Shown here: piece after piece, positions 43,485-51,819 of the stretch
Layout of the letters: each line of letters starts with the position of its first letter
Position numbering within the stretch: the first letter of the stretch is position 1
From: AM-0621 sp964386705
GTDB lineage: Bacteria; Planctomycetota; Planctomycetia; Planctomycetales; Planctomycetaceae
Length of the DNA stretch: 64,000 nt
Assembly: GCA_964386705.1 (NCBI GenBank)
Contig: CAYLTY010000016.1
Span: 1-64,000, forward strand
Direction of reading: 5' to 3'
The notes under the pieces: model-generated
The model's database searches: none
The model's input: only the letters and a program-made list of their open reading frames with translations
What the model was told of the DNA's origin: nothing
Translations under genes and position numbers: made by a program

Positions 43485-45176
43485 ATGTCACTCAAACTTG
43501 AACGCTACCAACACCCCGCTTTGCGACAGCTTGCTGATCAGCAAGTGAGGTACGCCCCGGTACCGGTGCGCCTCAAACAGTTGGAACGGGCGGAACTCTT
43601 TCTGTTGAACGTTCGCCCCGATTCAGTGATCACTTATCCTGTTCTGTTTCGTGAGATAACTGGTCGTCCGACCACAAACTACCCCAGCCTGGAATTGGCT
43701 GGCGAAGTGTTGTTGCACGACCTGCGGTACTTCGTCGAAGACCTTTCCGACAGCATGCCGCTGGATGCGGCGACTTTCACCGAGCCGGCGTTTACTCAAG
43801 ATGAGGTCGCGAAGCGGTTCAATATTTCACTTTCCACGGTTGAGCGTTGGCGCGAACGCGGACTCGCCGGCCGCCGGGCTCGTTGCGGCAAACGCAAACG
43901 CATCTGCTTCTTGCAGTCGCATCTCGAACGCTTCGTTGAGTTGCATCGAGCTGAGATCGAACGCAGCGGCGAGTTCTCCCACGTCGTGACTTCTGAGAAA
44001 GAATGGATGATCCGTCGAGCGCGTCGACTGGCCCGTTATGGTGCTTCGCAGATTGAAGTCACCCGGCGGCTCGCTCGTAGACTGGGCCGCGCCGTTGAGA
44101 CCATTCGAGCGACTTTGAAGAAGCATGATGCCGAGTATCCCGCCGCGGCCGTGTTTCCAGACGCTGCCGTGCAGCTCACTGACGATGATCGTCGCGAGAT
44201 TTTTAGTTCTCTGAAGCGAGGTGTGTCCGCGACGAAGCTGGGCAGGCAGTATGGTCGCACTCGGTCCAGCATCTATCGAGTTGCTAAAGAGTACCGCGCT
44301 CAGATGCTCACGAAGCAGCGGATTGATTACATCCAATCGCCCGATTTCGACGAGGACGACGCTGACGAAACGATGCTGGTTCCTGGCGAAGGATTGGAGC
44401 TCCCGACGACAGCGCACCAGCCATCCGCATCGGAGCTGCCTGCTTATCTGTCTGAGCTTTACGAGTTCCCGGTGCTTAGTCGCGAACAGGAACGATTTCT
44501 GTTTCGCAAGATGAACTATCTGAAGCACAAGGCGGTGTTGTTGCAGCAGGGATTGCCAGAATCGAAGCAGCAGGCCCAGGACATGGACGCGCTGGAAGCC
44601 TGGCTCGATCAGAGTCTCGTCGTGAAGAACATGATCGTGCGCTGCAATCTGCGACTGGTGGTCTCGGTTGCTCGCAAGCACAAGCAGCACGGCGAAAACT
44701 TTTTCGAGATGGTCAGCGACGGCAACCTCACTCTGCTGCGCGCCATTGAGACTTTCGACTTCCAACGCGGCAACAAGTTTTCCAGTTACGCCACGTGGGC
44801 GTTAATGAAGAGCTATGCGCGCACCGTCCCCGGCGAAGGTCAGCAGATGACCCGCTTCCAGACAGGCAGCGAGGAACTGTTGTCGCTTTCGGCTGACTCA
44901 CGCGGGACGAATGCGGATGTCGAAGAGCAACTGCTCGAACAACGCTCGATTCTGGAAACGATCGTCGATCGCCTGAACGAGCGCGAGCAGGAAGCCATCA
45001 GCATGCGCTTCGCGCTGCGCGGGAACTCGAAGACTCACACGCTCGAAGAGATCAGCGCGCGATTGGGTCTCTCAAAGGAAAGAGCCCGCCAGATTATCGC
45101 CAGCGGGCTCGACAAACTCAGAGAGATCATTCAAAGCGAAGAACTCTTCGACGATGAGGATTTTGAGTCGCGTTAG
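43485..45176 (+). CDS. Unusual sigma-70-family sigma factor with three extra helix-turn-helix modules
   Basis: RNA polymerase sigma factor, about 563 residues from the ATG at 43485 (a TTG start at 43428 is possible). The C-terminal half is sigma-like: region 1.2 (LPAYLSELYEFPVLSREQE, about 318-338), region 2 (NLRLVVSVARKHKQHGENF, DGNLTLLRAIETFDF, KFSSYATWALMKSYAR, about 388-455), and region 4 (TLEEISARLGLSKERARQII, about 519-538). Region 3 is very short. The N-terminal half carries three DNA-binding-like helix-turn-helix stretches: FTQDEVAKRFNISLSTVERW (103-122), ASQIEVTRRLARRLGRAVET (187-206) and KRGVSATKLGRQYGRTRSSI (254-273), with basic flanks. Lineage-specific; promoter class unknown. It ends with a 4-base overlap with the convergent gene at 45173. 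Confidence 0.9.
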   Translation: MSLKLERYQHPALRQLADQQVRYAPVPVRLKQLERAELFLLNVRPDSVITYPVLFREITGRPTTNYPSLELAGEVLLHDLRYFVEDLSDSMPLDAATFTEPAFTQDEVAKRFNISLSTVERWRERGLAGRRARCGKRKRICFLQSHLERFVELHRAEIERSGEFSHVVTSEKEWMIRRARRLARYGASQIEVTRRLARRLGRAVETIRATLKKHDAEYPAAAVFPDAAVQLTDDDRREIFSSLKRGVSATKLGRQYGRTRSSIYRVAKEYRAQMLTKQRIDYIQSPDFDEDDADETMLVPGEGLELPTTAHQPSASELPAYLSELYEFPVLSREQERFLFRKMNYLKHKAVLLQQGLPESKQQAQDMDALEAWLDQSLVVKNMIVRCNLRLVVSVARKHKQHGENFFEMVSDGNLTLLRAIETFDFQRGNKFSSYATWALMKSYARTVPGEGQQMTRFQTGSEELLSLSADSRGTNADVEEQLLEQRSILETIVDRLNEREQEAISMRFALRGNSKTHTLEEISARLGLSKERARQIIASGLDKLREIIQSEELFDDEDFESR

Positions 45177-45478
45177 AAGTCCCGTCTGGCTTGAGGGACG
45201 ATCTGCTTTACGACGTGCATCGCGGCGGCCACCAGCGGTTTCATGAGATCGCTGTCGATGCGGTCCCAGCCGTAGGGGTTCAGGTTCTGCAATGCGTCCA
45301 TTGCCAGCACACCAAGATCACGCTGCTGCCAGACATGACGCGGACTTACATGACACTTGTCGACGGCGAGTTCGGCGATCTGGTCTTCGAACTCAATTCC
45401 GTCGAACCCGGCGATCATGGTCAGTTCCGGATTCAGGTTGGAGAGGGTGGAGCCCGCATCGATAAGGCAGGGGCTCAT
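45173..45478 (-). CDS. Hypothetical small protein
   Basis: About 101 residues from an ATG at 45478 with AAAGGAG upstream. The sequence MSPCLIDAGSTLSNLNPELT and following (EFEDQIAELAVDKCHVSPRH, then QQRDLGVLAMDALQNLNPY) is helical with no membrane segment. It overlaps the sigma factor 3' end by 4 bases in a tail-to-tail arrangement. Not recognised; coding status is supported by the ribosome site. Confidence 0.6.
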   Translation of the reverse strand: MSPCLIDAGSTLSNLNPELTMIAGFDGIEFEDQIAELAVDKCHVSPRHVWQQRDLGVLAMDALQNLNPYGWDRIDSDLMKPLVAAAMHVVKQIVPQARRDF

Positions 45479-46002
45479 TGGTGTGCTCCTTTCATACAAG
45501 TGAAATCAGGCGTTCAACTGAGCCTTCACCACGGAACGCTCAGGCTGTGAGCAACAATTCTCAACAGCCGACAGTTGAACAAAGTTCAGCAAAGCAAAGG
45601 CGATGCCAGTTAATCGCGAGGCCCGAAAAACGTGAAGAATCAGCGAGAATCACTGATTCCGACGTCGTTGCGGTTTCCACGACCGTCGAACGGCTGTGCT
45701 CGTCTTTTAGTTCGACTGCTCCAAAGTTGAGCAGTCTTCTGCCAGCGGCAGATCAGCCATTGTTTCAGGTCGTTGCGAACGCCCAACCAGACAGCGTTAA
45801 AGCTTGCCAGGTTCTGTGTAGAAGGCCGACTTATCGAGCACAGCGAACCACAGCCAACGCATTGTCGGATCAATACGTGTTGTTCCGAACTGTCGCGTCC
45901 GGCGGGCTACACAGTTTGAATCTTGCCCCTAACATCTGGCCCTTTGTAAGGAGCGCTGTTCTCCCTTGGAATTCCTTCAATGCCTATTAGAAGGCCTGAC
46001 TT
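45479..46002 (+). other. Gene-free 0.5 kb leader of the Fae-like gene with stacked hairpins and a duplicated start region
   Basis: No convincing gene is seen in this gap. Three perfect hairpins occur: GAATCAG/CTGATTC (45637-45659), ACTGCTC/GAGCAGT (45715-45735) and TCTGCC/GGCAGA (45738-45752), the last two back to back. A 20-base sequence AGAAGGCCGACTTATCGAGC (45820-45839) is repeated as AGAAGGCCTGACTTATGAGC at 45989-46008, where it includes the ribosome site and start codon of the Fae-like gene. This suggests a structured or regulated leader; it is not evidence of a known riboswitch. Confidence 0.5.
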
Positions 46003-46545
46003 ATGAGCCGCATTGTCATGCGTACTGGTGAAGCTCTCGTTGAAGATACTCCCCCATGGTCCGCTGCTGAGCCAGAAGTGGTGATTGGCGAACTCGACGG
46101 TCCGGTCGGAGCCGCGATCGCCAACATGATCGGCGACCAGAACCGAGGTCACTCGAAGGTCTTCGCGATCATGAACTGCGACGTGCAGGTTCGTCCGACG
46201 ACGGTCATGGTGAGCAAGGTCACCGTCACCAACACCAAGTACACCAACATCCTGATGGGTACGGTGCAAGCCGCGATTGCCAACGGTGTGTTGGACGCGG
46301 TGCGTGCCGGTGACATTCCCAAAGAGAAGGCCAACGATCTTGGCATCATCGTTTCTGTCTGGCTGGACCCCAGCGTCGTGACGGAAAAGATCGACCACGA
46401 GATTCTATTCAAGACCAATCGCGCTGCGACGGCCAAGGCGATCGGCAAAGCGATGCGCAACGAGCCATCCATCGACTGGCTGCTGGAGAATCAGGACAAG
46501 ATCACCCACTGCTTCCACCAGATGGCCCTCGACGGGCAGATCTAG
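46003..46545 (+). CDS. Formaldehyde-activating enzyme (Fae)-like protein
   Basis: Cytosolic protein of 180 residues homologous to Fae, which condenses formaldehyde with tetrahydromethanopterin. Recognised by RTGEALVEDTP, VIGELDGPVGAAIANMIGDQ, TTVMVSKVTVTNTKYTNIL and NGVLDAVRAGDIPKEKANDL. The catalytic His expected shortly after GEALV in true Fae is not at the matching position (EPEVVIGELDG instead), so this may be a Fae paralogue of altered activity. The C-terminus ends in THCFHQMALDGQI. Planctomycetes are known to carry Fae and other tetrahydromethanopterin genes; no such gene adjoins. The ATG has AGAAGG upstream. Confidence 0.88.
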   Translation: MSRIVMRTGEALVEDTPPWSAAEPEVVIGELDGPVGAAIANMIGDQNRGHSKVFAIMNCDVQVRPTTVMVSKVTVTNTKYTNILMGTVQAAIANGVLDAVRAGDIPKEKANDLGIIVSVWLDPSVVTEKIDHEILFKTNRAATAKAIGKAMRNEPSIDWLLENQDKITHCFHQMALDGQI

Positions 46546-46600
46546 TGGCGCTTCGAACTTGCCAGCCCTGTTTACTGAGCAGCACTCTGGTATTTGCGCC

Positions 46601-46682
46601 GGGAGGGCGAGGCTCCTGCCGAGCCGCGTGAGCGAATCGGCCTGGCCTCGAGCGCCCGGCTCGGCAGGAGCCTCGCCCTCCC
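46601..46682. repeat. Perfect 25-base inverted repeat (GAGGCTCCTGCC type)
   Basis: Arms 46601-46625 (starting GGGAGGGCGAGGCTCCTGCC) and 46658-46682 (ending GAGCCTCGCCCTCCC) are complementary at all 25 positions around a 32-base spacer. One arm also recurs, imperfect, at 14367-14392. A family I recall as common in planctomycete intergenic gaps. It lies in the gap between the Fae-like gene and the methyltransferase gene. Confidence 0.85.
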
Positions 46683-46815
46683 GATCATGGGTCTGCGCAA
46701 CTGCTGAAGTACGGCTCGATAAGCCGTTTTGTGACAGCTTTCTGGCTTTGAGACTTCGGCTTTGGACATTCCTTTGTCGGGTGAGCCTTGAACCTTTGAC
46801 AATGGGATGCATCGC

Positions 46816-48021
46816 ATGAGTAACTCAGAGGCGACATTGCCGACGATCTTCTTGAAGCCGCGTCGGGCGCAGCCGTTCTTCAATCGGCATCCGTGGGTTT
46901 TTGCCGGGACGATCGGGCGGACAACCGGCAATCCTCAACCGGGTGACGAAGTGCTGGTCCGTTCCGCCGAAGGGCAGTTCGTTGCGCGCGGACTCTTCAA
47001 CTCCGACAGCAATATCACCGTGCGGCTTTATACGTGGGATGAATCGCAGGCTCTCGACAAAGTGTTTTGGCTGGCGCGACTGGATGCGGCACTGGCGCTG
47101 CGGCGCGATGTCATCAATGTTGCCGACAACACCGCGTATCGACTGGTCTTCAGTGAATCGGACGGCTTGTCGGGACTGACGGTCGATCGGTACGGCGATT
47201 GGCTGCTGGTTCAGATCACCAGTCGCGCGTTGGCCGATCGCCGCGATGTGTTGTTTGATCTGCTGGAAGAACGATTGCAGCCGCGCGGTATCTGGCTGCG
47301 GACGGAGAAAGGCATCGGCGAAAGCGAAGGCTTGAAGCTGGCTGATGGCCTGGTGCGCGGTGAGGTACCACCGCGACCGCTCAGCATTCGCGAGAACGGT
47401 TTGACGTTTCTGGTCGACGTGGCCGAAGGGCAGAAGACGGGTGCGTTTCTGGATCAGCGTGAGAACCGCCTGGCTGTCGCGCGGCTCTGCAGCGGCAAAC
47501 GTGTTGCCGACTTGTTCAGCTACTCCGGCGGTTTCGGCGTGACGGCGGCGAAGTATGGTGCCGCGCATGTGACGTGCGTCGATTCATCGCAACCCGCACT
47601 CGATGCCGCGAAGTTAAATGCCGAGGCGAATCAGCTCGTCGACCGCATGGAGTTCACGCGTTCGGACGTCTTCAAGTACCTCGAGCACGCGAAGGCAGCC
47701 GGGGAACAATTCGATGTTGTGGTGCTCGATCCACCCAAGATGGCGCGGTCGCAATCCGGATTCGATCAGGCCATGCGCGGCTATCATTCTCTCAACGCGA
47801 TGAGCGCGTCGCTGCTTCGTCCGGGTGGAATTCTGGTGACCTGCAGTTGCTCGGGCCGAGTCTCCCGCGAGGACTTTGAGCTGATGCTCGCCAACGTAGC
47901 GACGTCAATCCGTCGCCCGATTCAGATTCTCGAATCGCGCGGTCAGCCGCCCGACCATCCGGTCTCACCCAACTGCCCCGAGAACAGTTATCTCAAGTGC
48001 TACATCTGCCGAGTCACGTAG
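46816..48021 (+). CDS. Class I rRNA (cytosine-C5) methyltransferase, RlmI-like
   Basis: SAM-dependent RNA methyltransferase of 401 residues (RlmI/YccW type), which in E. coli makes m5C1962 of 23S rRNA. It has an N-terminal PUA-like domain (FFNRHPWVFAGTIGRT), a central EEHEH region, and a Rossmann core: VADLFSYSGGFGVTAAKYGA (motif I), VDSSQPALDAAKLNA, and the catalytic VVLDPPKMARS (motif IV), with LVTCSCSGRVSREDF (the second Cys-containing motif typical of m5C enzymes). Start could also be the ATG at 46807. Substrate site is inferred from the family. Confidence 0.92.
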   Translation: MSNSEATLPTIFLKPRRAQPFFNRHPWVFAGTIGRTTGNPQPGDEVLVRSAEGQFVARGLFNSDSNITVRLYTWDESQALDKVFWLARLDAALALRRDVINVADNTAYRLVFSESDGLSGLTVDRYGDWLLVQITSRALADRRDVLFDLLEERLQPRGIWLRTEKGIGESEGLKLADGLVRGEVPPRPLSIRENGLTFLVDVAEGQKTGAFLDQRENRLAVARLCSGKRVADLFSYSGGFGVTAAKYGAAHVTCVDSSQPALDAAKLNAEANQLVDRMEFTRSDVFKYLEHAKAAGEQFDVVVLDPPKMARSQSGFDQAMRGYHSLNAMSASLLRPGGILVTCSCSGRVSREDFELMLANVATSIRRPIQILESRGQPPDHPVSPNCPENSYLKCYICRVT

Positions 48022-48067
48022 CCTGCAACGGGATCGCGGAACGCGAGCGTTGATTGATGAGCACGGA

Positions 48068-49138
48068 TCAAGCTGCGGTTTCAGGGAAGCTCAACAGGAA
48101 CAACTTCGCGTTGCCTCCGAAGTATTCGCCGTTCTTGCCGAGGGCTCGGCCGTTGCCGTTCGATGAGACCGACATCAGAAACAGCAGGCGGCGTTTGTCG
48201 GAATGCAGACTGACGCTGCGGCCGTTGGTGTGCTTAGGCGCCGTATAGAACGGCTTGTCGTACTCCGGCTTCCAGAAAAACAACTTGCCCTGACCCGGAA
48301 ACGCGGACACGGTTCCCATCCAGAAGCCGTCGGGATGAAAGGCGAGGTCATAAATGAAACCATCCTGGTCGCCGCCAGCCAGTACCTGATGAGTAACCTT
48401 GCCCGTCTCCCATTCGACGAGCGCGACAGCAGGTGTGCCCTTTGCGAAGCCGCCCTCAGGAGCCTTCTGACCTCCGACAGCCAGTTGCTTACCGGTGGCA
48501 TCAAAGCACAGTCGCCGAGCTCCGCCGCATTCCTGCAGGTGATTCAATTTATAGAAGTCCGGAATCGTAACCTCTTTGATGACGGCGCCGGTTTCGATGC
48601 TCCATGAACGCACGACGGCCTTGAGATCTCCCGCGACGAGTTGCTTGCCATCGGGGTGGAACACCACGGAAAAGACATCGTCCGCAACGGGGAACTCTTT
48701 GAGAGTCTGGCCATCGGTCGTCGAGAGAATGCGCACGTGACGGTCATTGCCTGCTACGGCGACCTTTGATCCGTCCGGGGAAACGTCCAGCGCACGCACC
48801 CAGCCGGCCAGCGCGTCGGGACGCGCCCACAGCGGCTTGGTGGCTTCAGGGTCTGAGTACTTCCAGCAGGTGACCGCGCCCCAGGAGTCCGCCGCGATGA
48901 CTCCTTCGCCGTCCGCAACGAAGTCCAGGCATTGAGCCCAGCCGTTATGGCCCTTGAAGGCGGGCAGCGGTTCCAGCTTGTCTTCCGCGACTCGCCAGCG
49001 CTGCAGAGTAGCGTCGTACCCGCAAGCGACGACGAAGTTGCCGCAGGGACTGAAGCGTGCTTCCCACAACTGACGCTCATATTCAAACGTCTTGAGGTCT
49101 TTGGGCTGATACCGCTTGGCCATCTCTTCAGCCGTCAT
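48068..49138 (-). CDS. WD40-repeat protein, cytoplasmic
   Basis: Protein of about 356 residues from the ATG at 49138 (AGAGGA upstream), without signal or membrane segment. Blade motifs: ARFSPCGNFVVACGYDATLQ, LDFVADGEGVIAADSWGAVT, LDVSPDGSKVAVAGNDRHVR, VVFHPDGKQLVAGDLKAVVR and LAFHPDGFWMGTVSA. The ends carry FEYERQLWEARF and SVSSNGNGRALGKNGEYFG. Single propeller, protein interaction expected; partner unknown. It differs from the WD40 protein at 42119 in lacking an export signal. Confidence 0.88.
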   Translation of the reverse strand: MTAEEMAKRYQPKDLKTFEYERQLWEARFSPCGNFVVACGYDATLQRWRVAEDKLEPLPAFKGHNGWAQCLDFVADGEGVIAADSWGAVTCWKYSDPEATKPLWARPDALAGWVRALDVSPDGSKVAVAGNDRHVRILSTTDGQTLKEFPVADDVFSVVFHPDGKQLVAGDLKAVVRSWSIETGAVIKEVTIPDFYKLNHLQECGGARRLCFDATGKQLAVGGQKAPEGGFAKGTPAVALVEWETGKVTHQVLAGGDQDGFIYDLAFHPDGFWMGTVSAFPGQGKLFFWKPEYDKPFYTAPKHTNGRSVSLHSDKRRLLFLMSVSSNGNGRALGKNGEYFGGNAKLFLLSFPETAA

Positions 49139-49266
49139 GGCAGATCCTCTGACACCCGGAAGGTTGGAAAACTCGTTCAAGATAAACGGAATTTGAGCCT
49201 TAAGTCATCCCGCCTCGAACACTTATTGTAAAGCCTTTCGTTCGCGGCAGGTCAAAGAATGCCGAC

Positions 49267-51774
49267 TCAATTCGCTTCGAAGTCGGTATCCTCGGTCAGT
49301 TCGTGCGTGCCATAGGTCCTGCACGTCAGGTGACCTTGAGCGGACACGCGGAATTCGACTGCTCCCGCGGTTCCCGTACCGAGGACCCTGGTCTGCGCAC
49401 CGTAACGTTCCTGCAGCCGCTCGATGTTGGTCTTGCGATCCGAACTGGCCACCGCCCACTTCGGGCGTGCCCAGCGAACCAGCTCTGTCGGGTTATCCTT
49501 CAAGCTGCCGTGATGAGGCGCCAGCAGCATGTCCAGCGGCTCGGTGGGTGACTTCAGCAACTCGCGCAGGCCGCTGCCTTCCAGATCGCCAGTCAGCAGA
49601 AAGCGCCTGCCGCGACACGACAGTTCCAGCACCACACTGGCAGCATTGTCGGTCTCGAGTGGCCGCTCCGTTTGCGGATGCAGCACCGACAGCTTGATCT
49701 CGGGATCGATTTGAATGGCGTCGCCAGCCAGAACTGCTTGTGTCGGCAGCCCGGTGATCGATTCATGAACGAGCTTGGCAGCGGGCTCTCGGCTGTTCTG
49801 AAACTGCGGACCAAAGAGGACTCGCTGCACGCGGAACTGGTCCAGAATCGCGGGCAAGGCATTGAAGTGGTCAATGTCCGCATGCGAGATCATCACCGTA
49901 TCGATCCTTGCGTAGTGTCGATCCCACAACATTTCGGCCAGGGCTCGTCGCGCAGTTTCCTCCGTGCCCATGCAGCCGCTGTCGTAAACGAGCAGGTGCC
50001 CATTTGGGGCTTCCACCACAACCGACAGACCATGCCCGACCGACAAGACGGTCACATGCAGGTCGCCCGTGGTTTCATGATGCCGAACGAGCGGCACGCC
50101 GAGTAACAACCACAGCGCGGTGCCAGCGGTGATAACGCGGGTGTGCCAGCGATACATCGCGGCGAGCATGGCTGCTGCAAATGCCAGATAGCAGAGGAGC
50201 AGCCACCAGTCGGGAGGCGCGGCGGCATAGACATGACCGTAAGGAATGTCGGCAGTTCGTTCGACGCACCACAGCATGGCCTTCAGCAAAACATCGAACA
50301 GCCAGGCCAGCGGCGCGGCCAGAGGGCTTGCAACCATCGCCACCAGCACGAACAGGAATCCAATGCACAACGCAGGCGTCGCCAGCGGAGCAACGACGAT
50401 GTTGACCAACGGGCTGATCGGCGAAAATACGTGAAACGTATTAACGGTCAGCGGCACCGTGACGATCCAGATGATTCCCGACAGCAAGAACATAGAACGC
50501 AGGCTGGCGAGTGCTTTCCGCGTTTGGCGCGTCCACCACGATGACAGGATGTCCGGCTCTTTATCTGTCGGTTGCGCCGAATAGAGTCTGTTCCACCAGA
50601 TGATGGTGGCGACGCACAGGAACGAGAGTTGCGTGCCGACGTCGGTGAGGTCTGGCGGATTCCAGATCAGCACCGCAGTGGCTGCCACAGCCAGTGAATT
50701 CAACGAAAAGCCGGAACGTCTCAACAACGTGGAACAGCCTGCGATCCCGACGATCAGAAATGCGCGCAGCATGGGTGGTCGCACATCAGCAATCGCCAGA
50801 TACATGCCGGCGATCACCAACATCATCACTGCCGAACTGCGGTTACAAACCCCGAACACCCGACACATACCAACGATGAACGCCGCAAGGATCGTCACGT
50901 GCACTCCGGAAATCGCGAGGATATGCATCGTGCCGGTTTCAATGAACACGTTCTTTACTCGCGGTGTGAGCAGCGACCGATCGCCGATCAGAAAGGCCAG
51001 CGCGATACCCAGCGAATCTCCGCTGAGATGTTCCCGCAGCGCGGCGTCGCATTTTTCCCGCAACCACAGACGAGCGGCCCCGAATGACGAACGCTGGTCG
51101 GGCAGCACTACAAACAGGTCTGGCGACTTGGCTTCCAGCTCACCCCGAATCTGTTGAGACCATTGGAAGACGCGTTTGTCCTGCTCACCCGGATTGCGCG
51201 GACCCTCCAGCGGCTTCACGAAGCCGGTCACTTCGACACCATCACCCGGCGCCACCTCAACCTTCTGAGGTACCCGGATCCGGAGGCAGCCGCTCGCCGG
51301 TTGCCACTTGTCTCCCGTTGAAGTTGCTGAAACATCCAGAATGACGATGGTCAGCGGCGGAATGGTGCGACCCGGAGAGTTCGCGTCACGCACGATCGTG
51401 GTGGCAAATCCCATGGTGGTGCCGCGGACTTTCAACAGCCGGCGTTCGACGGACAGCAGTCGCTCAATGTCGTCGTGACGTTGCTGAAACCAGACTCGGT
51501 GATGATGCAATGCGCCGGCCAGCGCCACCATGACCAGCACCAGACACGTTGCCGCGCGGCGCTTCTTCAGAATTGCTGCGATGAGACAGGCTCCGCTGGC
51601 GATTGCGACCAGCCACCACAGGTCCATTGCGGCCGGAACAAGGTGACGATCAAAGCTGATTCCCACCGCCAGAGCGATCGCCACGGATACTGCCGGAAAG
51701 CGTCCGCGGAGCACCGGACTGGCAGGTGTCCTGGTGCGCTGTGTGTTGTCACGATCGTCCGCTGAATCAGGCAC
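49267..51774 (-). CDS. comEC: DNA-internalisation channel ComEC/Rec2
   Basis: Inner-membrane channel for transforming single-stranded DNA, 835 residues. Parts visible in order: short N-terminal region with two helices, an OB-fold region (LTIVILDVSATSTGDKW, VEVTGFVKPLEGPRNPGEQD), the competence core (LIGDRSLLTPRVKNVFIETG then TMHILAISGVHVTILAAFIV), about eight further helices, and a C-terminal metallo-beta-lactamase domain (VLSVGHGLSVVVEAPNGHLL, HADIDHFNALPAILDQF, LTGDLEGSGL, LLAPHHGS). All parts are intact, so uptake may be functional. DNA-uptake pilin genes are not nearby, though the GspE/GspF pair at 1-2 kb is compatible. Confidence 0.95.
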   Translation of the reverse strand: MPDSADDRDNTQRTRTPASPVLRGRFPAVSVAIALAVGISFDRHLVPAAMDLWWLVAIASGACLIAAILKKRRAATCLVLVMVALAGALHHHRVWFQQRHDDIERLLSVERRLLKVRGTTMGFATTIVRDANSPGRTIPPLTIVILDVSATSTGDKWQPASGCLRIRVPQKVEVAPGDGVEVTGFVKPLEGPRNPGEQDKRVFQWSQQIRGELEAKSPDLFVVLPDQRSSFGAARLWLREKCDAALREHLSGDSLGIALAFLIGDRSLLTPRVKNVFIETGTMHILAISGVHVTILAAFIVGMCRVFGVCNRSSAVMMLVIAGMYLAIADVRPPMLRAFLIVGIAGCSTLLRRSGFSLNSLAVAATAVLIWNPPDLTDVGTQLSFLCVATIIWWNRLYSAQPTDKEPDILSSWWTRQTRKALASLRSMFLLSGIIWIVTVPLTVNTFHVFSPISPLVNIVVAPLATPALCIGFLFVLVAMVASPLAAPLAWLFDVLLKAMLWCVERTADIPYGHVYAAAPPDWWLLLCYLAFAAAMLAAMYRWHTRVITAGTALWLLLGVPLVRHHETTGDLHVTVLSVGHGLSVVVEAPNGHLLVYDSGCMGTEETARRALAEMLWDRHYARIDTVMISHADIDHFNALPAILDQFRVQRVLFGPQFQNSREPAAKLVHESITGLPTQAVLAGDAIQIDPEIKLSVLHPQTERPLETDNAASVVLELSCRGRRFLLTGDLEGSGLRELLKSPTEPLDMLLAPHHGSLKDNPTELVRWARPKWAVASSDRKTNIERLQERYGAQTRVLGTGTAGAVEFRVSAQGHLTCRTYGTHELTEDTDFEAN

Positions 51775-51819
51775 GGCCCATGCCCTTTTATCTCGCGTTC
51801 GCTGTGTTGTCTGCCGCTG

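Noticed and set aside
45478..45990. Plus-strand open frame of 170 codons in the leader of the Fae-like gene
   Set aside because: No recognisable domain, Ser/Arg-rich composition and no good ribosome site; treated as leader sequence.
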